From assembly GCF_002847285.1 (NCBI RefSeq), contig NZ_CP025407.1, forward strand, positions 5,521,001 to 5,585,000: a DNA stretch of 64,000 nucleotides, given 5' to 3'. Every line of letters begins with the position of its first letter. Position 1 is the stretch's first letter. Shown here in pieces: positions 40,630 through 49,050 of the stretch. This DNA comes from Streptomyces sp. CMB-StM0423. GTDB lineage: Bacteria; Actinomycetota; Actinomycetes; Streptomycetales; Streptomycetaceae. The notes beneath the pieces are model-generated. The model saw only the letters and a list, made by a program, of their open reading frames with translations. It had not been told where the DNA came from and made no database searches. A program made the translations under genes and the position numbers.

Positions 40630-41837
40630 ACGAGTCGCTGCTCCGGGAGCTGGTGCCGGAGGTCATCGGCGTCCTCGTCCGCCGCGGAGCAGACTTCGCG
40701 GCGGCCGAGGACGCCGTACAGGACGCCCTGGTCGAGGCCGTACGCGGCAGGCCGGACGGCGACGAGCCGCGGGACCCCAAGGGGTGGCTGATCACGGTGG
40801 CGTGGCGCAAGTTCCTCGACACCGTACGGGCCGAAAGCTCGCGGCGGCGGCGCGAGGAACGCGTCGAGGCCGAACCCGCGCCGGACGGGGGCGGGGCGGT
40901 GGATGACACCCTCCAGCTCTACTTCCTGTGCGCGCACCCGTCCCTGACGCCGGCCTCGGCCGTCGCGCTGACGCTGCGCGCGGTCGGCGGGCTGACGACG
41001 CGGCAGATCGCGCGGGCGTATCTGGTGCCCGAGGCGACCATGGGGCAGCGGATCAGCAGGGCGAAGCGGACGGTCTCCGGGGTGCGGTTCGAGCAGCCCG
41101 GGGACCTGGCGACGGTACTGCGGGTGCTGTACCTGGTGTTCAACGAGGGCTACTCCGGGGACGTCGACCTGTCGGCGGAGGCGATCCGGCTGACGCGGCA
41201 GTTGGCGGCGAGGACGGGCGCGGCTGTGGCGGCGGGCGGGACCGGGGGAGCGGGTGCCGGGGGCGAGGGTGCCGGGGCCGGTGGTGAGGAGGTCGCGGGG
41301 CTGCTGGCGCTCATGCTGCTCCACCACGCGCGGCGGCCGGCGCGTACCGGCCCCGACGGCAGGCTCGTACCGCTTGCCGAGCAGGACCGCGGGCTGTGGG
41401 ACACCGGGCTGATCGCCGAGGGCATCGGGATCCTCCAGGCGGCGCTGGCGCGGGACCGCCTGGGGGAGTTCCAGGCGCAGGCGGCGATCGCCGCGCTGCA
41501 CGCGGACGCCCCGAGGGCGTGCGAGACGGACTGGGTGCAGATCGTGGAGTGGTACGACGAGCTGGTACGTCTCACGGACAGCCCGGTGGCCAGGCTCAAC
41601 CGGGCGGTGGCGGTGGGCGAGGCGGACGGGGCGCGGGCGGGGCTGGCGGCGCTGGCGGAACTCGATCCGTCGCTGCCGCGGTACGCGGCGGTGGCGGCGT
41701 ACCTGCACGAGCGGGACGGCGACACGGAGACGGCGGCCGGGCTGTACGCGCAGGCGGCCCGCTCGGCGCCGAACATACCGGAGCGGGACCACCTGACGCG
41801 GCAGGCAGCGCGGCTGAACGCGCGGCTGCGGGGGTGA
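40626..41837 (+). CDS. ECF42-group RNA polymerase sigma factor with C-terminal TPR-like domain
   Basis: 403 residues from GTG 40626, coupled to the DGPF gene (GTGA). Sigma region 2 is at about 1-75 (AAAEDAVQDALVEAVRGRPD; GWLITVAWRKFLDTVRAE) and region 4 at about 105-165 (VGGLTTRQIARAYLVPEATM; GQRISRAKRTV). The C-terminal 230 residues are the SnoaL-free, TPR-like extension of ECF42 (LYLVFNEGYSG; LIAEGIGILQAALARDRLGE; YEELVRLTDSPVARLNRAVA-like segment). No anti-sigma gene is present, as usual for this group. A Gly/Ala-rich run (residues about 206-222) interrupts the extension. Confidence 0.92.
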   Translation: MNESLLRELVPEVIGVLVRRGADFAAAEDAVQDALVEAVRGRPDGDEPRDPKGWLITVAWRKFLDTVRAESSRRRREERVEAEPAPDGGGAVDDTLQLYFLCAHPSLTPASAVALTLRAVGGLTTRQIARAYLVPEATMGQRISRAKRTVSGVRFEQPGDLATVLRVLYLVFNEGYSGDVDLSAEAIRLTRQLAARTGAAVAAGGTGGAGAGGEGAGAGGEEVAGLLALMLLHHARRPARTGPDGRLVPLAEQDRGLWDTGLIAEGIGILQAALARDRLGEFQAQAAIAALHADAPRACETDWVQIVEWYDELVRLTDSPVARLNRAVAVGEADGARAGLAALAELDPSLPRYAAVAAYLHERDGDTETAAGLYAQAARSAPNIPERDHLTRQAARLNARLRG

Positions 41838-41886
41838 AGGGGGCGGCGGTACGGGTGGGTTGAGGGGGCGGCCGGGGCGGGGGTTC

Positions 41887-42064
41887 TGTCGGTGGAGCGG
41901 CCTACCCTGGGGTGGGTGTGCGGGGTTCGGGGGGCGGGCTTCGGCGTTCGGGTTCGGGCGCGGTCGGGCGCGTGGCTGCCGGGCCACCGGCGTCGCGTCG
42001 CCAGTGGCCCGGGCTGATGTCGGTGGGGCGACCTACTCTGGGGCGGGTGTGCGGGGGTCGGGGG
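41887..42064. repeat. Imperfect 47-bp direct repeat, 131 bp apart
   Basis: Copies at 41887-41933 and 42018-42064 differ at 5 of 47 positions. Each contains TGTCGGTGG and CCTAC-CTGGGG, so each may carry a promoter-like TACCCT/TACTCT. They lie in the 239-bp gap where the sigma gene and the fused des gene converge. I see no gene in the gap. Confidence 0.65.
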
Positions 42065-42076
42065 TGGTTTCGGTGT

Positions 42077-44407
42077 TCAGCGGGCCGGTGTGCGGGGGCG
42101 GTAGGGGGCCAGGGGGTTGCGCAGGGTGCCCACCAACTGCAGGGCCGCCGACGGGTCCGTCAGGTCGACCATCTGCCGGTTGTCCCGCAACTGCAGCCTG
42201 TTGAGGCACGACAGCGCGAACTCCGGCGCGAACAGGTCGTGCCGCTCGAACCGGTCCGCCAGGTCCGGCACCGCCTCCCGGTAGTCCCGCGCGCACTCCG
42301 CGACCGTCCGCCAGAAGTCCCCCTCGCCCAGCACCCCCGCCTCGTCCAGCAGCGGTGCCAGGAAGCGGAAGAAGCAGTCGAAGACGTCCGTGAAAACGGA
42401 CAGCAGTTGCATGTCGTCCGGGACCTCGGCGCGGATCCGCTCCGCCGCCGGCGGCAGCGGCAGGTCCGGGTCCATGACCACGACCTCCTCCGCGATGTCC
42501 TTGAACAGCGCGCGCACCACGGTCCCCGCCTCGTCCAGGACCAGGATGACGTTCTCGCCGTGCGGCATGAACGCCAGCCCGTACGCGTAGAAGGAGTGCA
42601 GCAGCGGCGTCAGATACGCGTCGAGATACCGCCGCAGCCACACCTCGGGCGCCAGCCCCGAGCCCTCGATCAGCGCCGCCGCCAGCGGCCGGCCGGCGCG
42701 GTCGGTGTGCAGCAGCGCCGCCATCGTCGCCAACCGCTCGCCCCCGGCGAGCCGCGGCACCGGGCTCTCCCGCCACAGCGCGGCGAGCATCTTGCGGTAC
42801 GGCGAGCCGGGCGCGGTGGCGGCCTCGTACGCCTCGTGGCGGTAGCCGACGGCGGCCAGTTCGCGCAGGACCACCAGGCCCGTGCCGCGCAGCACCTCGT
42901 CCTGGTCGACCAGTCCCGCGACCCAGTCGTTGATCGCCGGGGTGGCCTCCATGTACGCGGCCGACAGCCCGCGCATGAAGCCCATGTTGAGTACTGACAG
43001 CGCCGTCTTGACGTAGTGCTTCCGGGGCGCGGAGGTGTTGAAGAAGGTGCGTATCGACTGCTGCGGCTGGTACGTGTCCCCGCTCTCGCCGAGGTACACC
43101 AGCCGGCGCGCGGCGACCTCGCCCGCAAAGGTGACGGAGAGCTTGTGCTCCCACTGCCAGGGGTGCGCGGGCATCAGCAGGTAGTCGTCCGGGTCCAGGC
43201 CCAGGGCCCGCAGCCGGGCCGCGAAGCCGTCCAGCGCCGCGGGCCCCAGCTCCGCGCGCAGCAGCGTGTCGTAGTCGAGGTCGGCGGCGCAGGTGAAGGC
43301 CGCCCGCTCGCGGTGGGCGGCGAGCCAGACCAGGCGGGTGCGGGCGCCGGTCTCGGGGGCGTACGCGCGGTAGTCCGCCGCGCCCAGCCCCAGGCGGCCG
43401 TTGTTGGCGACGAAGCAGGGGTGGCCCTCCGTCATCCCCGCCTCGATCCGCTGGAAGTCCGCGCCCGCCAGGTCCGCGTCCTCGGGCCCGGTGAGCTTGT
43501 ACGCGGTGCTCGCCAGCGTGGACGTGATCTCCTCCAGGTACACCGGCAGCACCTCGGCGCTCAGCCCCAGCGGCTCCCGGAGTTCGGCGAAGAACCGCAG
43601 CGCGTCGGGCGCCGAGCCCTCCGGCGGGTCGCCGGGGGCGTGGCGGGTGACGGTGCGCGGGTCGACGCGCCAGTGGTCCAGGGCGTAGCGCCGGGCCTCG
43701 AAGCGGTATTCGGCGTCCCCCGCCCGTAGGGCGTACGAGCCGACCCCCCGCGGCTCCGGCGTCAGCAGCCGCTCGTGGGCGAACTCCCCGATGGCCTTGG
43801 CCAGCAGCCTGCGGGTGGCCTCCGCCCAGCGGCCGGGGGTGAGGTGCCCGGTGGGGTCCGGGGGCGCGGCCGCCTGCGAGGCGGCGAACTGCTCGCGGGT
43901 GCAGAAGCTCAGCAGCGCCTCCTTGCCCGGCTTCCCCGGGGCGCCCGGCATCCGTACGCGGCGCGCGACGCGGAAGCCCACGGCCTCGTTGAGCGCGTGC
44001 ACCGCGGTGTTGCGCGCGTCGGGTTCGACCACGACCCGGCGCACCGCCGGGTCGGCGAAGAGCCACTCCATCACCGCCGTGATCACCGCCCGGGTGAAGC
44101 CGTGCACGGGGGTGTCGGCGGGCGCGGTGAGGAAGTGCATCCCGACGTCGCCGTCCTCGGCGGCGTAGACGCCGGTCAGCTCGCGGTGTGCCGGGTCGTA
44201 GCGCTCGGCGAGGAAGGCGGGGGTGCCGTCGGCGAGGCCGAGGAAGGCGTCGTGGTGCGGATCGGCGGCGATCCGCGCGTACTCCTTCTCGACCTCCGCC
44301 GGCGTGCACCCCTGCATCAGCCAGAACGCGGCCTTCGGATGGGTGACCCAGGTGTGCAGCAGCGGCGCGTCCAGGACCGGGTCCAGGGGGCGCAGGGTGA
44401 GTTTCAT
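42077..44407 (-). CDS. desCD: Fused DesC-DesD: hydroxycadaverine acyltransferase plus NIS siderophore synthetase
   Basis: 776 residues from ATG 44407 (overlaps desB stop as ATGA). Residues 1-175 are a GNAT/AlcB-type acyltransferase ([52 protein letters not shown]), matching DesC. Residues about 185-776 are an IucA/IucC NIS synthetase ([94 protein letters not shown]), matching DesD. In S. coelicolor these are two genes; here a short Ala/Pro linker joins them with no stop or start between. DesC acylates N-hydroxycadaverine and DesD oligomerises and cyclises it to desferrioxamine E/B. Confidence 0.93.
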   Translation of the reverse strand: MKLTLRPLDPVLDAPLLHTWVTHPKAAFWLMQGCTPAEVEKEYARIAADPHHDAFLGLADGTPAFLAERYDPAHRELTGVYAAEDGDVGMHFLTAPADTPVHGFTRAVITAVMEWLFADPAVRRVVVEPDARNTAVHALNEAVGFRVARRVRMPGAPGKPGKEALLSFCTREQFAASQAAAPPDPTGHLTPGRWAEATRRLLAKAIGEFAHERLLTPEPRGVGSYALRAGDAEYRFEARRYALDHWRVDPRTVTRHAPGDPPEGSAPDALRFFAELREPLGLSAEVLPVYLEEITSTLASTAYKLTGPEDADLAGADFQRIEAGMTEGHPCFVANNGRLGLGAADYRAYAPETGARTRLVWLAAHRERAAFTCAADLDYDTLLRAELGPAALDGFAARLRALGLDPDDYLLMPAHPWQWEHKLSVTFAGEVAARRLVYLGESGDTYQPQQSIRTFFNTSAPRKHYVKTALSVLNMGFMRGLSAAYMEATPAINDWVAGLVDQDEVLRGTGLVVLRELAAVGYRHEAYEAATAPGSPYRKMLAALWRESPVPRLAGGERLATMAALLHTDRAGRPLAAALIEGSGLAPEVWLRRYLDAYLTPLLHSFYAYGLAFMPHGENVILVLDEAGTVVRALFKDIAEEVVVMDPDLPLPPAAERIRAEVPDDMQLLSVFTDVFDCFFRFLAPLLDEAGVLGEGDFWRTVAECARDYREAVPDLADRFERHDLFAPEFALSCLNRLQLRDNRQMVDLTDPSAALQLVGTLRNPLAPYRPRTPAR

Positions 44408-45771
44408 CGGGCCGGCGCTCCGAACTCCTGGAAGGCGATGGACTTCTCGACCGGGTAGACCTCGCGGCCGGTCATCTCCCGGATGATGCAGGCGTTGCGG
44501 TACGCGGCCATCCCCAGGTCGGGGGCGGCGAAGCCGTGGGTGTGCAGCTCGGCGTTCTGGACGAAGACCTCGCGGCCCGCGTGGTCGACGGTGTAGTTGC
44601 GGGCGACGGCGAAGCGCCCCTGCTCGTCGCGCGCGAGGCGGTCGGCGATGCCGGCGAGGAAGGGCGGTTCGGCGTAGCGGTAGCCGGTGGCCAGCACCAG
44701 GCCCTGGGTGGCCAGCTCGAAGTCCCGGCCCTGCTCCTCCTGGCGCAGCCCCAGGGTGTACGTGCCGTCCGCGTACCCGGCGGAGACGAGGGCGGTGTTG
44801 GTGAGCAGCCGGGTCGGCACCGGACCGCGGCGGGACTTGACGTACAGCAGGTCGAAGATGGCGTCGATCAGCTCGGTGTTGATGCCCTTGTAGAGGCTCT
44901 TCTGCGCGGCGCCGAGACGGTCGCGGACGGGCGCCGGCAGCGCGTGGAAGTAGTCGACGTACTCGGGGGAGGTCATCTCCAGCGTCAGCTTCGTGTACTC
45001 CAGCGGGAAGAACCGCGGCGAGCGGGTCACCCAGGTGAGGTGGTAGCCGTCGGGGCCGAGGTCCTGGAGCAGGTCGTAGTAGATCTCGGCGGCGCTCTGC
45101 CCGCTGCCGACGACCGTGACCGACTCCTTGGCCCGCAGTTGCTCGCGGTGCTCCAGATAGCGGCTGTTGTGGAGGAGGTCGCCGCCGAGGCCGCGGCAGG
45201 GCCCGGGCACGTACGGCGGCGTGCCGGTGCCGAGGACGAGGCGGCGGCCTCGGTACGTGCCGCGCGGGGTGCGGACGGCGTACGTGCCGTCCACCGCGTC
45301 CCGTACGACCGAGGTGACCTCCTCGCCGAAGCGGATGTTCGGGAGTTTGGCGGCGGCCCAGCGGCAGTAGTCGTTGAACTCCTCGCGCAGCGGATAGAAG
45401 CTCTCGCGGATGTAGAAGGAGTACAGCCGCCCGGTCTCCTTCAGGTAGTTCAGGAAGGAGTACGGGGACGTGGGGTCGGCCAGCGTGACGAGGTCCGACA
45501 TGAACGGCGTCTGGAGCGTGCTGCCCTCGATGAACATCCCGGAGTGCCAGTCGAAGTCGGGCTTGCGCTCCAGGAAGACGCCGTCGAGGCCGTCGACCGG
45601 TGCGGTCAGGCAGGCCAGGCCCAGGTTGAACGGGCCGAGGCCGACGGCGACGAAGTCGTGGACGCGCGACTCAGGCGACTCAGCGGGCGGGGACTGCCGG
45701 GGCTGCCGGGACTGCCGGGACTGCTGCTGCGTCGGCGGAGGCGGCGGAGGCGGCGGGGACGTCGGGGACAA
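44404..45771 (-). CDS. desB: Cadaverine N-monooxygenase DesB
   Basis: 455 residues from TTG 45771, the only possible start in this frame after an upstream TAG; GGAG lies 7 bases before it. The first 36 residues are Pro/Gln/Ser-rich ([19 protein letters not shown]) and overlap the desA C-terminus by 92 bp. The rest is a flavin N-monooxygenase: FAD motif [24 protein letters not shown] motif [17 protein letters not shown] and the C-terminal [12 protein letters not shown]. It hydroxylates cadaverine with FAD, NADPH and O2. It is the second gene of the des operon. Confidence 0.92.
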   Translation of the reverse strand: MSPTSPPPPPPPPTQQQSRQSRQPRQSPPAESPESRVHDFVAVGLGPFNLGLACLTAPVDGLDGVFLERKPDFDWHSGMFIEGSTLQTPFMSDLVTLADPTSPYSFLNYLKETGRLYSFYIRESFYPLREEFNDYCRWAAAKLPNIRFGEEVTSVVRDAVDGTYAVRTPRGTYRGRRLVLGTGTPPYVPGPCRGLGGDLLHNSRYLEHREQLRAKESVTVVGSGQSAAEIYYDLLQDLGPDGYHLTWVTRSPRFFPLEYTKLTLEMTSPEYVDYFHALPAPVRDRLGAAQKSLYKGINTELIDAIFDLLYVKSRRGPVPTRLLTNTALVSAGYADGTYTLGLRQEEQGRDFELATQGLVLATGYRYAEPPFLAGIADRLARDEQGRFAVARNYTVDHAGREVFVQNAELHTHGFAAPDLGMAAYRNACIIREMTGREVYPVEKSIAFQEFGAPAR

Positions 45772-47242
45772 GGGATTCTCCGGTGTGGTCGGCGGCGTGC
45801 GCGGCTATGAGGTCGAGGACGGCGGCCAGGTCCTCGGTGGTGGTCTCGGGGTTGAGCAGCGTGAACTTCAGGTGGTGCCGGCCGTCGACCTTGGTGCCGG
45901 CGACCATCGCGGCGCCTGAGGCGGCCAGCCGTTCGCGGGCGCGCAGGTTGGCGGCGTCGGCGAGAGCGGGGTCGGCGCCGGCCGGGCCGTCCGGGACGTA
46001 GCGGAAGACGAGCGTCGACAACTGCGGCCGTACGACGACCTCGAAGCGGGGGTCCGCGTCCAGCAGCCGCCACCCGGCCCCGGCGAGGTCGCAGACCTCG
46101 TCGAAGAGCGCGCCGACGCCGTCGGCGCCCATGACGCGCAGCGTCAGCCACAGCTTGAGCGCGTCGAACCTGCGGGTGGTCTGGAGCGACTTGTCGACCT
46201 GGTTGGGGATCTGCTCGGCGGCCATGCGCTCGGGGTTGAGGTAGTCGGCGTGGTACGTCGCGTGCCGCAGGGTCGCCCGGTCCCGTACCAGCACGGCCGA
46301 GGAACTGACCGGCTGGAAGAAGGACTTGTGGAAGTCGACGGTCACCGAGTCGGCGCGCTCGATGCCGGCGAGCAGGTGCCGGCGGCGGCCCGAGACCAGC
46401 AGTCCGCAGCCGTACGCCGCGTCCACGTGCAGCCACACGCCGTACCCGGCGCACACCTCCGCGAGCTGCGCCGGCGGGTCGACGCTGCCGAAGTCGGTGG
46501 TGCCCGCGGTGGCGACGACGGCCATGGGGACGAGGTCGTCGCGCTGGAGCTGCGCGAGCGCCGCGGCCAGCGCGGCGGGCCGCATCCGGCGCTCCGCGTC
46601 GCACGGCACCTCGACGACGGCCTCCTCCCCGAGGCCGAGCAGCGCGGCGGCCTTGCGGACGCTGAAGTGGCCGTGCGCGGAGGCGAGGACGCGCAGCCGG
46701 GGCAGGATCTCGGCGGTGCGCAGCCCGGCGCCCCGCTGCTTGCGTACGCCGTCGCACGCCTCCTCGCGGGCGAGCAGGAGGGCGTGCAGGTTGGACTGGG
46801 TGCCGCCGGAGGTGAACACGCCGTCCGCGGCCGGGCCGAGGCCGATGCGGGCGGCGGTCCAGTCGATCAGGCGGCGCTCGATGAGGGTGGCGCCGGCGGA
46901 CTGGTCCCAGGTGTCCAGGGAGGAGTTGACGGCGGAGAGCACCGCCTCGCCGAGGACGGCGGGGATGACGACGGGGCAGTTGAGGTGGGCGAGGTAGCGC
47001 GGGTGGTGGAAGTAGACGGCGTCGCGCAGGTAGACCCGGTCCAGCTCGGCCAGCGCGGCGCCGGTGTCGCCGAGGGGGAGGTCGAGGTCGACGGCGTCGA
47101 CGACCGGGGCGAGGGCGGGGGGTGTGATGCCCGTGAACGGGCGGTCTGCATGGGCCAGTCGGGCCGCGATGTGCTCGACGCCTGCGGTGACCGTACGACG
47201 GTAGGCACCGGCGGTGCGGTCGTTGAGCAGGTGGGACCTCAT
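45680..47242 (-). CDS. desA: PLP-dependent lysine decarboxylase DesA
   Basis: 520 residues from ATG 47242 (GAGGAC upstream). It is a group II PLP decarboxylase: [60 protein letters not shown] (PLP Asp) and [20 protein letters not shown] with the Schiff-base Lys in HKSFFQP. It makes cadaverine from lysine, the first step of desferrioxamine synthesis. The last 25 residues are an Ala/Val/Pro run ([14 protein letters not shown]) absent from the DesA I remember and encoded by the repeat overlapping desB. An iron box lies 32 bp upstream. Confidence 0.94.
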   Translation of the reverse strand: MRSHLLNDRTAGAYRRTVTAGVEHIAARLAHADRPFTGITPPALAPVVDAVDLDLPLGDTGAALAELDRVYLRDAVYFHHPRYLAHLNCPVVIPAVLGEAVLSAVNSSLDTWDQSAGATLIERRLIDWTAARIGLGPAADGVFTSGGTQSNLHALLLAREEACDGVRKQRGAGLRTAEILPRLRVLASAHGHFSVRKAAALLGLGEEAVVEVPCDAERRMRPAALAAALAQLQRDDLVPMAVVATAGTTDFGSVDPPAQLAEVCAGYGVWLHVDAAYGCGLLVSGRRRHLLAGIERADSVTVDFHKSFFQPVSSSAVLVRDRATLRHATYHADYLNPERMAAEQIPNQVDKSLQTTRRFDALKLWLTLRVMGADGVGALFDEVCDLAGAGWRLLDADPRFEVVVRPQLSTLVFRYVPDGPAGADPALADAANLRARERLAASGAAMVAGTKVDGRHHLKFTLLNPETTTEDLAAVLDLIAAHAADHTGESLVPDVPAASAASADAAAVPAVPAAPAVPAR

Positions 47243-47273
47243 GGATGGTGTCCTCACGACGGGGGCCAAAAAC

Positions 47274-47292
47274 TTAGGGAAGCCTAACCTAA
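47274..47292. promoter_or_regulatory. Iron box (DmdR1/IdeR site) of desA
   Basis: TTAGGGAAGCCTAACCTAA closely matches the 19-bp actinobacterial iron-box consensus TTAGGTTAGGCTAACCTAA. It is 32 bp upstream of the desA start, so the desA-desB-desCD transcript should be repressed by iron-loaded DmdR1. Confidence 0.92.
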
Positions 47293-47343
47293 GTAATTGG
47301 TCCTAGGCTCCCGCCCCCGTCGTTTCGGCCACGTCCCGCCGGC

Positions 47344-47868
47344 TCATCCGTCCGCAGCCGCGGCATCGTCGGCCCCGGCTGCGCCGTCGTCGGCCGCCGC
47401 CTCGGACTCGTAGCGGAACTGGTCCTCGGAGGCGCCGCGGCGCCAGTAGCCGGTGAAGACGACCGCATCGCGGTCGAACTTCCGCCCCCGTACGAGCTGG
47501 CGGCGCAGCTCCCGCACCAACCCCGCCTCGCCCGCGAGCCAGGCGTACGGCGTGCCCGCGGGCAGGTCCGCGGCGCGCAGCGCGTCGACCACGCCGGCGG
47601 CGGGGCCGGTCAGCCAGGTGATCTCGGCGTCCGCGGCGGTGTGCAGAGCGATCGCGTCGTCGGCGTGCGGCACCCGTATCCACGCCTTCACCGGCAGCCC
47701 GGCGGGCAGCGACTCCAGGATCGCCGCGGCGGCCGGCAGCGCCGTCTCGTCGGCGGCGACGATGACGTGATCCGCGCCCTCGGGCAGCCGGAAGCGCACG
47801 CCGGTGCGGAACGGCTCGGTGGCGCCGGGCGCCGGCTCCGCCGTCTGCGTGGTCGGTTCCGTGGTCAC
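47344..47868 (-). CDS. SIP-domain protein (ferric siderophore reductase-like, FAD domain absent)
   Basis: 174 residues from GTG 47868 (GGTGAG upstream). Only the NAD(P)H-binding SIP half is present: HVIVAADETALPAAAAILES, PVKAWIRVP, TPYAWLAGEAGLVRELRRQL and FTGYWRRGASEDQFRYESEA. Full siderophore-interacting proteins have an FAD-binding beta-barrel before this part, which is missing here. The acidic Ala/Asp C-terminus is low complexity. Its own iron box (47941-47959) and its place before desA link it to iron release from ferrioxamine (DesF-like), but without an FAD domain it may need a partner or serve another role. Confidence 0.85.
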   Translation of the reverse strand: MTTEPTTQTAEPAPGATEPFRTGVRFRLPEGADHVIVAADETALPAAAAILESLPAGLPVKAWIRVPHADDAIALHTAADAEITWLTGPAAGVVDALRAADLPAGTPYAWLAGEAGLVRELRRQLVRGRKFDRDAVVFTGYWRRGASEDQFRYESEAAADDGAAGADDAAAADG

Positions 47869-47940
47869 GTCGGGCTCACCTTCCGGGCAGGTGCGAGGGC
47901 TGCGGCCGCGTCCCGCGCACGGAAGGGCCGGGAACGCAGA

Positions 47941-47959
47941 TTAGGCTAACCTAACCTAA
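47941..47959. promoter_or_regulatory. Iron box upstream of the SIP gene
   Basis: TTAGGCTAACCTAACCTAA, a strong match to the iron-box consensus, 72 bp upstream of the SIP start and 22 bp before the end of the TAXI gene. The TTAGG/CCTAA ends allow two overlapping registers. Confidence 0.92.
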
Positions 47960-47981
47960 CTCCCGTGCCCAGGCGCCGGAA

Positions 47982-48926
47982 TCAGGCCATGAACCCCGCC
48001 TCCCGGTACGCCCGCGCGGCGCCCGGGTGCAGCGGCGCCGGGACGTTCCGCCACGCCGTGGCGGGATTGAACCCCGCCAGCGACGGGTGTACGCCGGGCA
48101 GCCCGCCGAGGGCGCCGAGCAGCAGCCGGGTCAGCGCGTACGCCGTGCCGTCCGCCAGCTCCGCGGAGACCACCAGGACGGTCTCGGCGAAGCACGTCGC
48201 CACGTCCCCGGTGTGCAGGCCCGGATACGTACCGGCAGGGATCGCGCCCGGGGCGCAGCCGTAGCGGCGGGTGAGGTGGGCCCGGAGCCCGGCCGGCAGC
48301 GGGGCGAGTTCGGCGCGCCGGCCGCCGCAGGCCGCGGCGGCGATGCTCGGCGCGGGCAGCGTCGTCGCGCCGAAGACGTAGTCGACCTCGCCCGCGTGCA
48401 GCGCGCGGACCAGTGCGTCGTAGCCGTCGAGGAGCACCCGGCCGCCGCGGGCGCGGACATCGTCGTACGTGGCGCCGTAGTGGGCGACGACGGCTCGGAA
48501 CATCAGCTCGTCCGTGGTGTCGGCGGGCGGTGCGCCGAACCGGCCGGCGCGCGGCCCGGCGATCGCCTCGCCGAGCCCGGCACCGGCGTCCGCGGCGCAC
48601 AGCAGGTTGTACGGCAGCGCCGACCAGCCGGTGCCGAGCACCCGCAGCCCGGCCATGGGGGCGTCGAAGGGCGGGCCGCCGTTGTACGCCGCGGCCACCA
48701 CGACGTCCGTGCTCATGCCCAGGTGGCCCGCGCCGTCCCGGATCCGGATCAGGTTCTCCCGCCCGCCGCCGGCGGCCAGGGTCAGGCGCAGCGCCGGGTC
48801 GCGGCCGTCGAGGAGCCGGATGAGACCGCCGGTCATCTCGTACCAGCCGTCGCCGGGGTTGCCGCCCAGCCAGGTCAACTCCCGGGGCGCCGCGGGCCCG
48901 TGCGTCTGCTCCGTACGGTCGGCCAT
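47982..48926 (-). CDS. TAXI-family (TRAP-type) solute-binding protein without signal peptide
   Basis: 314 residues from ATG 48926. The fold is that of TAXI/NMT1-like binding proteins: LTWLGGNPGDGWYEMTGGLI, GHLGMSTDVVVAAAYNGGPP, ALHAGEVDYVFGATTLPAPS and RAYREAGFMA at the end, typical of TAXI members. Unlike those exported proteins it starts directly with a charged MADRTEQTHG and has no signal peptide or lipobox, and no TRAP permease genes are nearby. It is therefore probably a cytoplasmic ligand sensor or an unconventional binding protein. It is divergent from the ATPase gene across 124 bp. Confidence 0.8.
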   Translation of the reverse strand: MADRTEQTHGPAAPRELTWLGGNPGDGWYEMTGGLIRLLDGRDPALRLTLAAGGGRENLIRIRDGAGHLGMSTDVVVAAAYNGGPPFDAPMAGLRVLGTGWSALPYNLLCAADAGAGLGEAIAGPRAGRFGAPPADTTDELMFRAVVAHYGATYDDVRARGGRVLLDGYDALVRALHAGEVDYVFGATTLPAPSIAAAACGGRRAELAPLPAGLRAHLTRRYGCAPGAIPAGTYPGLHTGDVATCFAETVLVVSAELADGTAYALTRLLLGALGGLPGVHPSLAGFNPATAWRNVPAPLHPGAARAYREAGFMA

Positions 48927-49050
48927 GTGCGTCCGCCTCTCCCGTGAGGTGGTTCACGAACCGGATCAGTCCGACAATAAGCCGTCGGATGAAGGTACGT
49001 TCCCATAATCTGGTGCCCCGTCGACGCGGACGGGAACGAGGAGCTGCCGC

